Shown: positions 1 through 14,046 of the stretch, piece by piece
How positions within the stretch are numbered: position 1 is the stretch's first letter
Layout: the number at the start of each line of letters is the position of its first letter
Source: Megamerina dolium
Taxonomy: Eukaryota > Arthropoda > Insecta > Diptera > Megamerinidae
Assembly: GCA_963854835.1 (NCBI GenBank)
Contig: OY978528.1
Span: forward strand, 52,796,508-52,860,507
Direction: 5' to 3'
Length of the DNA stretch: 64,000 nt
Notes under the pieces: generated by a model
The model's database searches: none
Told to the model about the DNA's origin: nothing
What the model saw: the letters and a program-made list of their open reading frames with translations, nothing else
Made by a program: the position numbers and the translations under genes

Positions 1-1060
1 AGGCCAAGATCAATAAAATTCAAAGACTAGCCTGCGTCTATGTAACAGGAGAAATGAAATCAACTTCGACTGCTGCTCTTGAGGTCATGTTAAATTTACC
101 TCCCGTTCATCTTTTCATTAAGAAAGATGCTTTGCAATTTGCACTAAAGCTGATTATTGGAAATGAGGAAGGATCCACTCGGCTATTGGAATCGCTTTTG
201 AGAGAAGAAAGAGTGACGAGTGGGTTTAATTTCACCCTTAGCGACTTCTGTAAAACACAGTTTAACTTCCAATATAACTTTAAGGTCACACTCCCTTATA
301 GGGTTAATTGGGAACAGAATAGACCGCGACCGGCAACTAAGTCTCATGTATGGTACACAAATGGCTCAAAAACCGGTAAAGATGTTGGTGCTGGTGTATT
401 TAGAGAAAAACCCAGAAGGAGTATTTTTGCTAGCATGGGTTAAGAAAATTAAGTTCTTCAGGCAGAAATATATGCAATAGAGCTGTGCTTAAGAGAGGAA
501 TTAGAAAGAGGAACATTAAATTGTTACATCTATATTCACTCTGATAGTAAAGCTGCATTGCTGGCGCTTAGTACTTACGAAAATCGAAATCGAAATTAGT
601 TTGGGATTGTTTAACACTTCTAAAAAGACTAGTATCTAATAAAAGAGTTCATCTGACATGGGTGCCAGCTCATAGTGGACATTTAGGAAACTAAAAGGCA
701 GATGAGCTTGCAAGAAAAGGGGCAGTTAGTAATCTATTGGACCAAAACCATTCTGCGGCCTGCCTTGGAGCTCCATCAAATATAAAATTAATACTTGGCT
801 AAAAAAAAATCGCATCAATATTGGATGGAAACAAAATATATTAGAGTTGCAAAAACCTTTATGCCACACTGTTCTCACAAGAGATCTGTTAAAGTACTGA
901 ACTTGACTCGGACTGGTATTCGCATTGTCACGGAATTCTTGACCGGACATTGCAGAGTTATGAAACACCTATACAATATGAGGATAAGTCAAACCGCTTC
1001 TACACTTTACTTAGCTCTTACAACAAATTCTAGCACTATATTGTTCCCGATTTGATATAT
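1..1060 (+). pseudogene. Decayed LINE 3' end with RNase H domain (I/LOA/R1 group)
   Basis: This is the end of a non-LTR retrotransposon polyprotein and is cut off by the window start. The first frame (54-443) reads KIQRLACVYVTGEM and then ALEVMLNLPPVHLFIKKDA, the conserved linker between reverse transcriptase and RNase H in I-group LINEs. The RNase H follows: WYTNGSKTG (about 349-375), QAEIYAIE (about 460), HSDSKAAL (about 538) and WVPAHSGHLGN (about 660). The first catalytic Asp is Asn (YTNG for the usual YTDG). The Glu after HLGN is a stop codon. At least two frameshifts separate the blocks. A distal block (795-1055) reads FLTGHCRVMKHLYNM, like the C-terminal region of these proteins. The copy is certainly dead. 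The clade within the I group is not resolved. Confidence 0.85.
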
Positions 1061-3409
1061 GGTGAGGGACAGGACCCATTGTGCTCTAAATAGATTTTAT
1101 TTGGTAGTTTTTTTCTAATTCAATAGAAATTAGCCAAAGTAATTTTGTATACGAGTACCATAGCCTTTACAATATACAAAAGAGTATGAAGATGATCATC
1201 CCATGAGGCGAATATAAACATTATATAATCTCACTATTTTAGCTTAAATTGATCATTTTAAAAATCTCTTCCTTCGTAGGATTTTGAAGAATTTTTTATG
1301 AATATTCGAAAGTAGAAAGTATTGTGCCATATTTTTTTCAAGCCCGAAACAATTTATTATCTACTTCTTATTAACTTTTGACTTAAATCTACTACACATC
1401 AAATGTTATGACATTCATTTGTCTATGTTTTTCTTTGAATTTGCAGCATATGAATGTCGCCAAAATAAATTGGGAATATTAAAGCTGAATAAAGTCCATA
1501 TTTTCTTATTTTTACTTTCTCCACTCTAGCAGTATTTTCGTTCGTGTCTCGTCGTGTAAATTATTGTGATGGAAAAAACCGCCTCTTTCTTGTTCTCTAT
1601 CTTGAATATATGTTGATGTTTCAATTTTTTATTTGTTGTAGGTAAGTTGTAGGTTTTAGATAATGGAATACGTACTCGTATGTAGATGTATAGCAATGCA
1701 GGATGCCACATTGCTGAATAACGAAATATATGTATATGTCTATAGGTACATATATAGTCGTAAAATGAATTCGCACAAGTATGTCCGCACAAGGATCCGT
1801 AATCATCATACTATATAGTCATATCCTTGAGTTCTTTATTGTACTGCTGTTATGCTGCGACTCTGTGGTTCATTCAATGGAGCATGATAAATTATATACG
1901 TGTGAGTATCATCTCTTCAAATTGACATTACTGTTGTGTATTGTGTGTGTGTTTGTACTTGCACACACACACACTTCCAGTCATCAATTTTCTTCATCAT
2001 TATATGTATGGTTAGTGATATTCGTTTAGGTGAATGCTCATTTTTAAACGTCATTTAAATGTTTCCATTGCTATTTCAATTTTGTTTCACTTTTTTCTTT
2101 TTGTTTGCATTTTTTCCTATTTTCTTTTATATACAAACCATGAATTGAATTATACATTAATCAATATTATACTAAATATTTCTATTGAAGTATACACATA
2201 TATTTATCTGACAATTGCTTTAAATATTTAAGTATTTATCTACGTACATACGAGTTCTATATTCAATCCAATATAAAATAAATTTATCGGGTTACTCATA
2301 TTGCTTGTAGTCATTTTCTTCATAATCTACTATACTCGTAGATTATTTTTAGTAGCTTATTGTTGTTGCTATTGTTGTATTTTGATATAGCCAAAAGGAT
2401 TTCCTGTTTCCACTTAGTAAGTATCTTATATACATTCTTAACTGTTCTTAGTGTTCCCTCTTCTCATACACAACTACAATGCGGTTCGTATTAAACTTGC
2501 TACCTACTGAAAATAAGATGATTTTTCACATTTTGCCTTTTCTACTGTCTGCTTATCGTATGTACTTCCTCTCTTTTGCTGAGATTTCTCCAGTGTTCGT
2601 ACTTATTTGTAGGGCTGAAACAGCTTATTAACAGATATCATAAATTTTGTCTGGCTTATTTCACCTGTTTTTCCAATTTATTATTTTTTTCTGTCTGTGT
2701 TCTATTGTATTGTGCGTGTGTGCGTATGTGCGAATGAGTAACTGCCCTGCAGTGAAAAAAACGAATACGACTACTTTTGGAATTCACTGGCTCTAACGAA
2801 CCAGCAACTAGTTCCACTTCTATTCACTTTCCTTTGTTACAACTGGCGAATTTAACATGGCGATGTCATAGGCAGTGTCGATTGACCCATTTAAATGAAT
2901 AAAGAACAATCTATTTTCATTAATTGCATTATAATTCTCGTGTACATATTCATTTAAATTACTTTAGAATTTATCCATTTATTTCTATTCGCTGTGATTT
3001 GAACCAGGGTACAGATCAAACCACTTATTTTATTAAACATTTAAACAATTTCATTTATTTTATTTTATGCGTTCAAAATAACTTGAACTACTGAAGCTAA
3101 ACATCCAAGGTTGTCTAGCTATTAAACTAGGTCATTTATTTCAGTCACAGAACTAGTACATAATCGTATTAGATCTTAGTTTTACTGCAAGGTGAGTAAA
3201 ACATGCTCATTTTTGCGTAACACACACAAATCGTATTGTATAATACTTACGAGTGTGTAGAAATATCTATTATACTTAAGAATTTAGCTATGAGGCATGT
3301 ATAAGTACGTCTCCTGATTGTACTGATTTTTTAGCAGCTTTCTTTTTGGTAACACTGTTTTTGGCAGCTCAGCTGTTTTCGTGTAGCATGTTACTGTCAA
3401 ACATGTTCA
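1061..3409. other. AT-rich non-coding stretch
   Basis: I see no gene here. A short (CA)n run lies near 1961-1976. The octamer TACTCGTA or its complement occurs at 1150, 1673 and 2333. The small open frames are AT-rich and resemble no family I know. Confidence 0.6.
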
Positions 3410-3429
3410 GTTTGGTCTATAATTTAACC

Positions 3430-3760
3430 ATGAATTGACTTACAAACGAACAACGCTTGCAGATTATTGAATTTTATTATCAAAATTCATGCTCGGCTAA
3501 GAAAGTGCATCGTGCACTTCTTCCATTCAGCGACGAAGCTCATTTCTGGTTGAATAGATATGTGAACAAGCATTGCACGAACTGCCAATGCATCCCGAAA
3601 AATGCAATGTTTGGTGTGGATTATGGGACGGTGGCATCATTGGACCGTACTTTTTCAAAGACGACAAAGGCAGGAACATTATTGTGAAAGGCAAGCGCTA
3701 CCGTGCGATGATTACAAACTTTTTTTTGCCCAAAATAGAAGAACTGGACTTGATTTGATT
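3430..3760 (+). pseudogene. Internally deleted IS630/Tc1-mariner type transposase (TPLDYFLW family)
   Basis: The start at 3430 gives the family's N-terminus: Met-Asn-stop, then LTNEQRLQIIEFYYQNSCSA. The stop sits where related copies have Arg. After ALLPF (about 3526) the sequence jumps directly to SDEAHFWLNRYVNKH, which carries the first catalytic Asp, so roughly the middle third of the protein is missing. A frameshift near 3575 leads into ELPMHPEKCNVWCGLW, GGIIGPYFFKDD and YRAMITNFFLPKIEELDL. The second and third catalytic residues are absent. Related relics in this window lie at 45087-45640, 54340-54775 and 56560-57290. The superfamily is clear. The subfamily (possibly rosa-like) is a guess. 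Confidence 0.85.
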
Positions 3761-3884
3761 TTATGTCAATATTGTAAGGAAGCTCATCTATGGGTGAAGG
3801 TTGGAGATAAGTATTTTGGAGGAAAATATCGGGGAGGAATATTTGGGTTTATAATACATTTTTAACCGCTAAAAATGATTTCCA

Positions 3885-4190
3885 AGGGATATTTGTTGAA
3901 TTTTAAGTAATTTTAAATTAATTTTGTAGGGCGAAGATAACGTTAATGGAGGTCTGCTTATACTTTAGCACCGGTTGAAGGATTCCATGCCACCTAAGGG
4001 CATATTTGTTGAATTTCATGTTATTTTAGAGTAATTTTGTAGGATAGCTGGGGTAAAAATAACAAGTATGTTTAAAAAATGTTGTCGAGGTAAAACAAAT
4101 GGAGTTCGACTGATATTTTGTCCTCGTATAGCCAGCTATGGGGTTACGTATCAAATTTCTGGATATTTTATGGAAATTTTGTAGGAGAGC
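3885..4190 (-). repeat. Diverged tandem repeat, three units
   Basis: The block ending AATTTTGTAGG occurs at about 3920-3930, 4034-4044 and 4176-4186. It is preceded by ATATTTGTTGAATTT or a variant, with unit spacings near 113 and 142 bp. Read on the minus strand, the blocks resemble the units at 24480-24790 and 63290-64000, which have TACAAAATT followed by an A-rich stretch. The relation between the three sites is by eye. Confidence 0.45.
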
Positions 4191-4198
4191 CTTGTTAA

Positions 4199-4490
4199 AA
4201 GGAATAAATAAATATATGACACTTATAGGTCCCGAAGGTCCCTTTGGCCGAACTTCTCTTCCAGTACTGTAGTGCGTGTTAAAGTTTGGACAGTATTAGA
4301 AGGGACTTACTTATATTATCCGACACCGAACGGCAAAAACCCTTGATATCATTACCGAAGGAATTGCCAATTGCTTGCCGATAAGTAGGTACCGTTCGAA
4401 AGAAGAAACTTTTCGTTATTTAAGCTGTGCCTCAGCCGAAGATTGAACCCGCGATCTATAGGTGAGAAGGCCAATGCACACACCACTGTA
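4199..4490 (-). mobile_element. tRNA-derived SINE, type A 3' end, head damaged
   Basis: On the minus strand this is a copy of the window's main SINE: tRNA-like head, a body containing GGTACC and a CCGTTCGG-like block, and a 3' end reading as a variant of GGGGCTTATAAGTG followed by an A/T-rich tail. The B box region is diverged (GGTTCAATCTTC) and the A box is lost where the head ends at about 4490. Confidence 0.8.
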
Positions 4491-4957
4491 TTCAGGAAAA
4501 CCTTAACCTTTTAAACCGTGTAAAAAGAGACAGTACGCAAGTTTGGTGAAATTGCTGGTCTGCAAAAGTGAATGCAGGACGATTATATATTTTACCCTTC
4601 TAGTGTTTCACTGGTAGCAGAAAGAACGAATTTAATGAAACCACGAATTTTGCAGAGTATCGAGAGATGAAGGCAGGGGTAAAATTATGTTCTGGAAGGA
4701 ATTTTAGGAAGAAATTGTTCTGTTCTGTTTAAATTCTGTAATACATTGTATACCTCTTGGCCGAAATCTTGGAAGCGATGGGAGCGAAGTTTATAAAAAA
4801 GTCAATATGGGATAAGTATGTTGCCGAAAAATGTTGAAGCAAAAAGTATCATATTTTGAGTTTGGTCATACCTTTTGTCACTCCAGGGGCGGTTTCTAGA
4901 CAGCTGGATGGGTACTTCTAAATTTTTTCTTATTATTTTGAACTTTGAACGCGAGTA
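4491..4957. other. Unassigned sequence between two SINEs
   Basis: The composition is more balanced than the flanks (for example 4620-4760), which suggests an old repeat. I recognise no family and no open frame of note. Confidence 0.4.
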
Positions 4958-4958
4958 A

Positions 4959-5305
4959 GTGCCGTAGCTCAGTGGTTAGTGCGTTGGCCTTTTGATCTGT
5001 AGGTCGTTGGTTCGATCCCCGGCTGAAACATAACAAAAATTAATATCGAAAAGATTTTTCTTTCGCACGGTACCCACCTGTCGGCAAGAATTGGAAAATT
5101 TTCTGTCAGTAACAATTTGCCAAAAATGCTTCTTAACAGAGCTCTGTTACAAAACTAAGTTAAAGTGATGTCACAAGGGTTCGGAGCCGGCTAATATAAG
5201 TAGGTCCCTTCTGTACAAATTTAGCACTCAGTATTGGAAGAGAAGCTCAGTGGTATCAAAACGGGGTTTTCTGACCTAAGTGACAGTCACATAACCTAAC
5301 CTAAT
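4959..5305 (+). mobile_element. tRNA-derived SINE, type B 3' end
   Basis: The head shows an RNA polymerase III A box (TAGCTCAGTGG, 4965-4975) and B box (GGTTCGATCCC, 5009-5019) at the usual spacing. This is the best B box of all copies here. Aligned by eye, the head resembles an arginine tRNA with a UCU anticodon, which is tentative. The body runs through ACCCACCTGTCGGCAAG and a GGTCCCTTCT block. The 3' end differs from most copies: after GAAGAGAAGCTC it reads AGTGGTATCAAAACGGGG and CCTAAGTG, then a short TAACC-like tail. The 46.3-kb copy shares this ending. Confidence 0.88.
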
Positions 5306-6676
5306 TGCCATTTATCATAATCTTATACGTAGATAATGTATGTACGTATATGCCCATATGATCTTTATGAACTCGGCTGTTGAAGAAGTGGTTATATCTG
5401 TACATGAAGCGTTTCTAATTCAAATAATATTCATATCCATAATAAGAGCTCGAATAGAGTACATATACATATACATATATATTTATTAATATTGGCTATA
5501 ATATTGGTCATAAATATAAGCACATAAGTCTATAGGTATATGGTAATAAAATAAATTTATAGAAATGTAATATTGTTTTTTAAAGGATCAAAGAAAATCA
5601 ATAAGTTATAAATATCATTAATACGTATATTTAAACGATAAGCTTAAAGATTCAGGAAATTTTGCTCCAAAGCTAAAAAAAAGCAAAAGTAAACAAACGA
5701 AACAAAACATATCAATAAATCACTAGAAATTGACAAAAAAAAAAAAATATGAATCATAACAGATTGAATGGAATTTCTAAATTAAAAATTTTTCTCTACG
5801 AAGATGTATACTCGTGTGCTTTATTATTCTTATATCTACACGTAAATTTCATACATTATTAATTTGTATAAAATATACGATGCCTGTAGGCGTGTACATA
5901 TAATTCGTGAGGTCCTTTCCACTCCTACGTACTCAATAAAATTTGCATTATGATGTGAGTTCATTCGATGCTGGTTATCATCTTCACCTCTACTGACAAC
6001 AACGTCGTACTCTATGTACAAGCTTTTCAATATCAATATTCAATATTTACACATTTTAAAACGGTATGGATTCAACATGTTTGGAATTCTTGGTTCTAAA
6101 TTTATAAATTTTGTATTTTTAACTAACATACAAAATGTGTATAGGTACAATAAATATATTTCTGAAGTTTGAAATATTTTATACAGTTTGTACATGTGTA
6201 CTGTACATTTATATGAAATGTAATACATACATTATATTGTACAATGTGAATTTATTCATTCATAATATGTCCATGTATAATTCCATATATAATAACAATA
6301 AAATATTTTATGTAAGTACACAATATATGTTACTCGTATAGAGTTGAAGTACAGCAGTATGTTAGAAAAATCGGTCGAGAGGCGAAAAACCCAAAACATA
6401 AAAAGGGAATTTATGTGGAGGGATGGGTGGAAATATGGTAAGTATGAAATAGGGTAAGGTAAGTATAATTGTAGTCCATATCAGGGTCTACTCTATATTT
6501 CAGGGACCGACCACTTATCTAAAACGATTTAGATACATTGAGAAAAAAAAATAAAAGTTATAGCTTTGCCTTATTTTGCATTACTGAGCATTACTGAAAT
6601 TATTTTCAAGATTTTAATCATAAAAATTGGACTTGAGATAATTTTTTATTCAGTACGTGTCATAGATCGCATAGGT
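5306..6676. other. AT-rich non-coding stretch
   Basis: I see no gene here. Poly(A) runs (near 5735) and ATATAC-rich simple sequence are present. One TACTCGTA octamer lies at 6331. Confidence 0.6.
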
Positions 6677-6814
6677 GCAATTGCTGTCCGACAGATGGGT
6701 ACCGTTCGAAAGAAAAATCTTTTCGATATTGAATTTGTTATGCATCAGTCGGGGATTGAACCATGACCTACAGATCAGAAGGCCAACACACTAACCACTG
6801 AGCTACGACACCCA
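6677..6814 (-). mobile_element. SINE fragment, 5' half only
   Basis: On the minus strand the copy has the tRNA-like head (A box at about 6795-6806, with AGTGGTTAGTG) and the start of the body through GGTACCCATCTGTCGG. It stops there, so the 3' half is missing. The B box is damaged (GGTTCAATCCCC with a base lost just upstream). Confidence 0.85.
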
Positions 6815-7548
6815 TGGCTTATATCTTAGTAGTATTAAAATAAGTACCATGTAATAATCAACACTCGTAATGACTATGAGATTCATTGGATAGCCTTTGG
6901 CCAATGCTCTTCGAAGTCTGTAGTGTCACTATTCATATACCATAATAAGCGGTGCTGAAGGAAACAAATATAGTTGAGCAAAATGTATGTATGTGATCCG
7001 GAGTATGAACTTTGCAACAAAAAACATACTAACCGAAATAAAATCCTTGTTTCAATATTCTATATTTAATCGCGGTGGTTTGAAAGTAGAATGATAAAGG
7101 ATTTTGGAAAAGTCCGCCATTTTTTGGCAAAGTCAATGTGTAGAGTTAAGCGATTTTTTTTTTCTTAATATTTGAGGCTCTTTAATGATTTTTTCTTATT
7201 GAAAATCACTAATTTAAAAATTTTAAATAATTATAAATTGTTTTAATCAGAGTGACCCAATAAGGGGTTCACCGTAATCTGACACCATGATAGAAACTGA
7301 GTTACTGTTTTTTTCTTGTTGTTATTTAAGGAGCTTAGGCTGTTTGAGGTAGTTCTTTTTTCTGGATCTTTCATGTTTTCGCAACTCAATATTTGACCGT
7401 CCGGAATTATCATTTGATGGCTCGGGAATAACATTTGAAGGTCAATGAACAAAATTTGATGGTTTGAATATTTTTTAATTTTTTTACGTGGTACCAGTAC
7501 ATTGGACGCTTTGCTACAAGAGTCAGGTGGAGTAATCTGTCATGAATT
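6815..7548. other. Unassigned non-coding stretch
   Basis: I see no gene or named repeat here. Near 7370-7460 the phrases TTTGACCGT, TTTGATGGCT, TTTGAAGGTC and TTTGATGGTT recur, which may be short degenerate repeats. Confidence 0.4.
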
Positions 7549-7945
7549 TCGCTTTTTCAAAAGACACTTGTGATATACATTCAAAATTGCCTGGTAATAA
7601 TTTATGTATTTAATTGCAAAAGGAAAAACTGCTATTGAAAACTACTTTAAACAATGAAATCGCAATTTGCAGATTGCGCTTTTTCAAAATCCACTCATGA
7701 TATTAATTTTAATTTTGCTTGCACCTATTTGCCAATAATTTTATTAAGTACAGAAGGGCAACTGCTGAAATCCACTGTATATAATGAATCTTTTGAAATC
7801 CCACAATTTGCGAACTTAATGCAAATATTACGCTTTTTCAAAATCACCTCTTAATATTCATTTAGGGTTCGCTTGGATCTATTTTGCATATTATATTTAA
7901 TGCACAGAAGGAGATACTTCTATTGGAAATCACTGTAAGCGAACT
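7549..7945 (+). repeat. Degenerate tandem repeat, about 130-155 bp units
   Basis: GCTTTTTCAAAA begins units at about 7551, 7678 and 7832. Each is followed by a Y-rich word (ACTTGTGATAT, ACTCATGATAT, CTCTTAATAT) and ends with a variant of CTGCTATTGAAAACTACT (7630, 7758, 7917). Three units are visible, and the spacing shows small insertions and deletions. Confidence 0.6.
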
Positions 7946-9689
7946 CAATGACACTGCCACTCACAAGCATCCATCGATTATTAATTGTTGTACGAGTATG
8001 TAGCTCTTATGGTAAACAAAATCTTACCCACCTTAATTATATAAAAACACACTTCCTATATCAACACACGAGCATATCCTATAATTTATTATTAGCAACA
8101 TGTATTGTATTTTTATTCTACTTTTACAATTGTACATACACATTTACTAAGTATGAAATATAGTATTAATGCATTTTAATGCTTAATAAATTGCATAAAT
8201 TATGTGGATAGGCAGAGTGTTAGATAGAATTTTATTATACTTATATTATTTAGCGATTTACTGCCATAGTATAGCAGAATAAAGTCGAGGCTAGTTTTAT
8301 CAAACTTTCTGATAACTAATCCCATTACATTCGGTTGCATTAACATTAGGGGAGTTCCATGCCATTTGATGTTTGCGTTGACATGAAGTTAAAAGAACCA
8401 CAATTTATTGTACATAATACACAGACACATGTAATGGTGATGAAAATTCTTTTATATTGCACCCTTTTCACGTGTGGTTTTGTCATCATCAACCACTTTA
8501 GGCAGTTACTTTTTTCGTTGCTCACGCATAATATATTCAAATATTATGTAAAATAATGGAGTCATCACATATGTTTGTGCTTATGCAGTTTTACATATTC
8601 TCATAAATCTTATAGATAATGTTCATAATACTATTTTTATATTTGTAGAATATATTTGATTGTGTATATGGTAAATATAGGCTTTTATATTTATATTAAC
8701 ATATTTATGTAATTAAGACAATATACGAGAATACCGTAGTAGTTAGTTATGCTTAGAGTTAGGTACAGAGTATATGCGTTACATAACTTATTTATTACAA
8801 GCTCTTTGACTACAACTTAAATCGATCATACTGAATTCTGCGACATTCTCAAACTACACTGTTCGGGATTAAAATGCTTGAAGGTTGAGCTCTAGTAAGT
8901 AGTTGAATCTCATTTCCTTAATGATAATTGATCAGCTTGCAGGTCACTTGTTTATTTAGAGAAAAATCCATTAGTTCAGTGGTAGTAGAAATTAAAACAG
9001 TACTTCATTTCTAATCACCAACGTCTTCAGATATAATAGAGTACCAAATTATTTTAGTCAAAGTACATCTCCAGGTATTAGAAGGCACAGTACATTCACA
9101 AATACCTTTGTATGCTCGTATCATTGTAGTATTTGCTTTATTTCTGCTTCAATAAGTACCATCCTTGGTATGTAGTGTATATGCTTTAGGTATCTTTTGG
9201 CAACATTTTCACCAACAAGAATGACAAAAGAATAAAGAAATCAAAAGAAAAAGCCTACAAAACAAAAAACAACGAAACCTTTCAATTTAAAAGGCTAATG
9301 CATTAAAGCTGATATTAAGTAATCTTGATACACTTAATTGAGCCTGTGAACAATGGTTCACATACACGACAGCACTAAAATGGCAATATAATACATGTAT
9401 TCATACACACGTACGCTCAAGAACAAGGAAGTTGGCAATGGGAATATGGAATATGAATTGCAAGAGCTAAAGAACGTAAATCTAGCAGCCAAAAACAGTA
9501 AAACATAATATAAACAGACAAAAATGTCTGACTTGCCAACAGGATGATGCCTTGACTATCTGTTTGCTTTGCAGACTGGCTGCTTTGTTGGCTGCCTGGC
9601 TGATTACTTTTGTAATTAATTGACAATCAACATATGATAAAAGCAAAATACATATTGCACTTTACATACACAAGTGTTAGAAGAAATAA
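7946..9689. other. AT-rich non-coding stretch
   Basis: I see no gene here. A TACGAGTA octamer lies at 7991. At 9530-9600 there is a somewhat GC-richer patch with repeated CTGGCTG-like words. Confidence 0.5.
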
Positions 9690-10210
9690 TAGCACCAGCC
9701 TAGTTCCCACCTTGTAAGATTTACAAAGACATGGTATTACACAATATGACTTGGAGTAAACATGCGTATATTGTAATAAGAATTTGGAAATTACATATAT
9801 TTACAAAAGGTCTACAAATCTAATATTCAAAATTCGGTAAGTTTATTAAAAAATGCTTACAAAATGATTACTTATAATCTGGAGGTGCTGTAATGCTTAC
9901 AAATCTAATAATTTTACAAACACTTACGAAATATTAAATTCAGCAAACAATGTTGTGAAGTATTTCTTAGAGTAAACATACATATGATAGCAATTCAAAA
10001 AGAGTGCTCATGAAATGCTTACAAATATAATAATTTTACAAATGTCGATAAAAGAACTACTTTTAGAAATGGTATTGTTCAATGAATGTACTTGAAGTAA
10101 ACCTTCATATAATAAAAAATAAAAAGCATGCATACAAAATGCTAACAAAAGTTTAATAACTTCTTAAATGTTGAATTTACAATTGGTATTGTGCATACCG
10201 CTTGGAGAAT
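9690..10210 (+). repeat. Degenerate tandem repeat, about 123 bp period
   Basis: AATGCTTACAAAT followed by AATAATTTTACAAA starts units at about 9892 and 10015. A decayed unit (AATGCTAACAAAAG) starts at about 10138, so the spacing is close to 123 bp. A second landmark, GGTATTGT or GGTATTAC followed by (C)TTGGAGTAAAC-like sequence, recurs near 9733, 10070 and 10187, and its TAGAGTAAAC form near 9970. At least four units are visible. Confidence 0.65.
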
Positions 10211-10229
10211 AATATTGTGAATGAAGACA

Positions 10230-11265
10230 TATCGAAAATCGGCCTATATCGATTTTGGTGCATGCTTCGCCAGCCAACTCTATCCTTCGCTAGCTGGAGC
10301 TAGTTAAAGATACCAAGCGCTACCAAGTTTTCCAGTACTTAGCCTTTCATCGGAAATTAGATCTGCCACTTCTGCGTCGTCCCCCAGCGGGTTACGAATA
10401 AAACACCTTCTTAGCCGAAGCATGTTCTTCCATTCGCTCGACATGACTTAGCCAGCGCAGCCGCTGAATTTTAATGCGCTTTACTATGTCAGTGTCTGCG
10501 TACAGGTCATACAGCCCATGGTTGTATCATACCTTATTCGATAATCGCCACCAACGCAAATAGATGCAAGGATCTTGCGTAGGTCTTTTCTCTCGAAAAC
10601 TCAGAGCATTCTCTTATCTGAGGTGGAAATTGTCCAAGCTTCGGCGCCATATGTAAGGACAGGCATGATGAGAGACTTGTAGAGTGTGGTTTTCGTTTCT
10701 CGAGAGAGGGCTCGACTTCCAATTGCCGACTTATCCCAAAGTATCACCTGTTAGCAAGAGTGATCCTTCACAATATCTCCAGGCTGACGTCATTACTGCT
10801 GTTAATGCTGATTCCAAGACAGACAAAGTCCTTCACTACTTCAAAAGCATAGTTATCAACAATGCCGTGCTCTGGTTTTAAACTCAGCAGTCAGGCCATC
10901 AGCACCTGTACTTTATCAATTTCAGTTATGGTCGGGTGATAGAACATCTACACCACCATGCGTGATTCGGAAGTTCGGGAGTTCAGGAAAAGAGGCTCCG
11001 GGATTTAAAGCGCCAGTAAGCGCCACTAGCATCTTTCGTGTTTTCTCTTATTGCGCCTCTCCGCACTTCTCTTCTCTCTGTACCGCTCCTTATATAGACG
11101 GCGTCTTTCTCTGCGGTAGTGTCGCGACACTCCTGATAATACCACTCATTCCTCAGAAGACGGTAGAAACCGATTACCTTCTCAACAGCAGCAGTCATGG
11201 AGTGGGATATATATTTCCATTGTGCGTATGTATCACCAAGAGGAATGTTCTTTTTTTTGTACAAA
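10230..11265 (-). pseudogene. RTE-like LINE relic with most of the reverse transcriptase deleted
   Basis: Read on the minus strand from 11264, an open frame to 10983 has AAVEKVIGFYRLLRNEW and TTAEKDAVYIRSGTERREV. This matches the connector region of the copy at 38680-40360. Near 10950 it jumps to the end of the reverse transcriptase (NDVSLEIL, then the decayed THUMB-like region) and on to IVKRIKIQRLRWLSHVERME (about 10480) and the GGRRRSGR motif (about 10390). The whole palm with YADD is missing. Many stops and frameshifts are present. EN/RT LINEs with this C-terminus are widespread in arthropods. The RTE label is my best assignment. Confidence 0.8.
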
Positions 11266-13831
<2,566 letters not shown>

Positions 13832-13838
13832 ACTTTTT

Positions 13839-13873
13839 CATATTCGTGAAAGTCACCAATAAGAGTGGACGTG
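13839..13873 (+). promoter_or_regulatory. Internal Jockey-type promoter: Inr plus DPE
   Basis: The element's first bases read TCATATTCG. If A at 13840 is +1, GGACGTG begins at +28. GGACG fits the downstream promoter element consensus RGWYV exactly at its required +28 to +32 position. Jockey-group LINEs are known to start transcription at their own first base with this Inr/DPE layout. Confidence 0.7.
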
Positions 13874-14046
13874 TTTGATAGAGTAGGAAAAGTTATTGTT
13901 TTCGGTATAAAAAAAAAAAAAAATTTTTAATATTTTGCGAAAAGACGCTAAGAAACTCAAGGAGTTATTTCGGTGATTTGTTTTTTTTTTTTTTTTTTAG
14001 AAAAAAAAAATAAAATAATATCGTTTGCAAACAATTTGTTTATAAT

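Noticed and set aside
4961..5030. Apparent tRNA gene
   Set aside because: Pol III boxes are present, but the acceptor arms do not pair as a mature tRNA should, and the sequence continues into a repeated SINE body. Eight other copies show the same layout.
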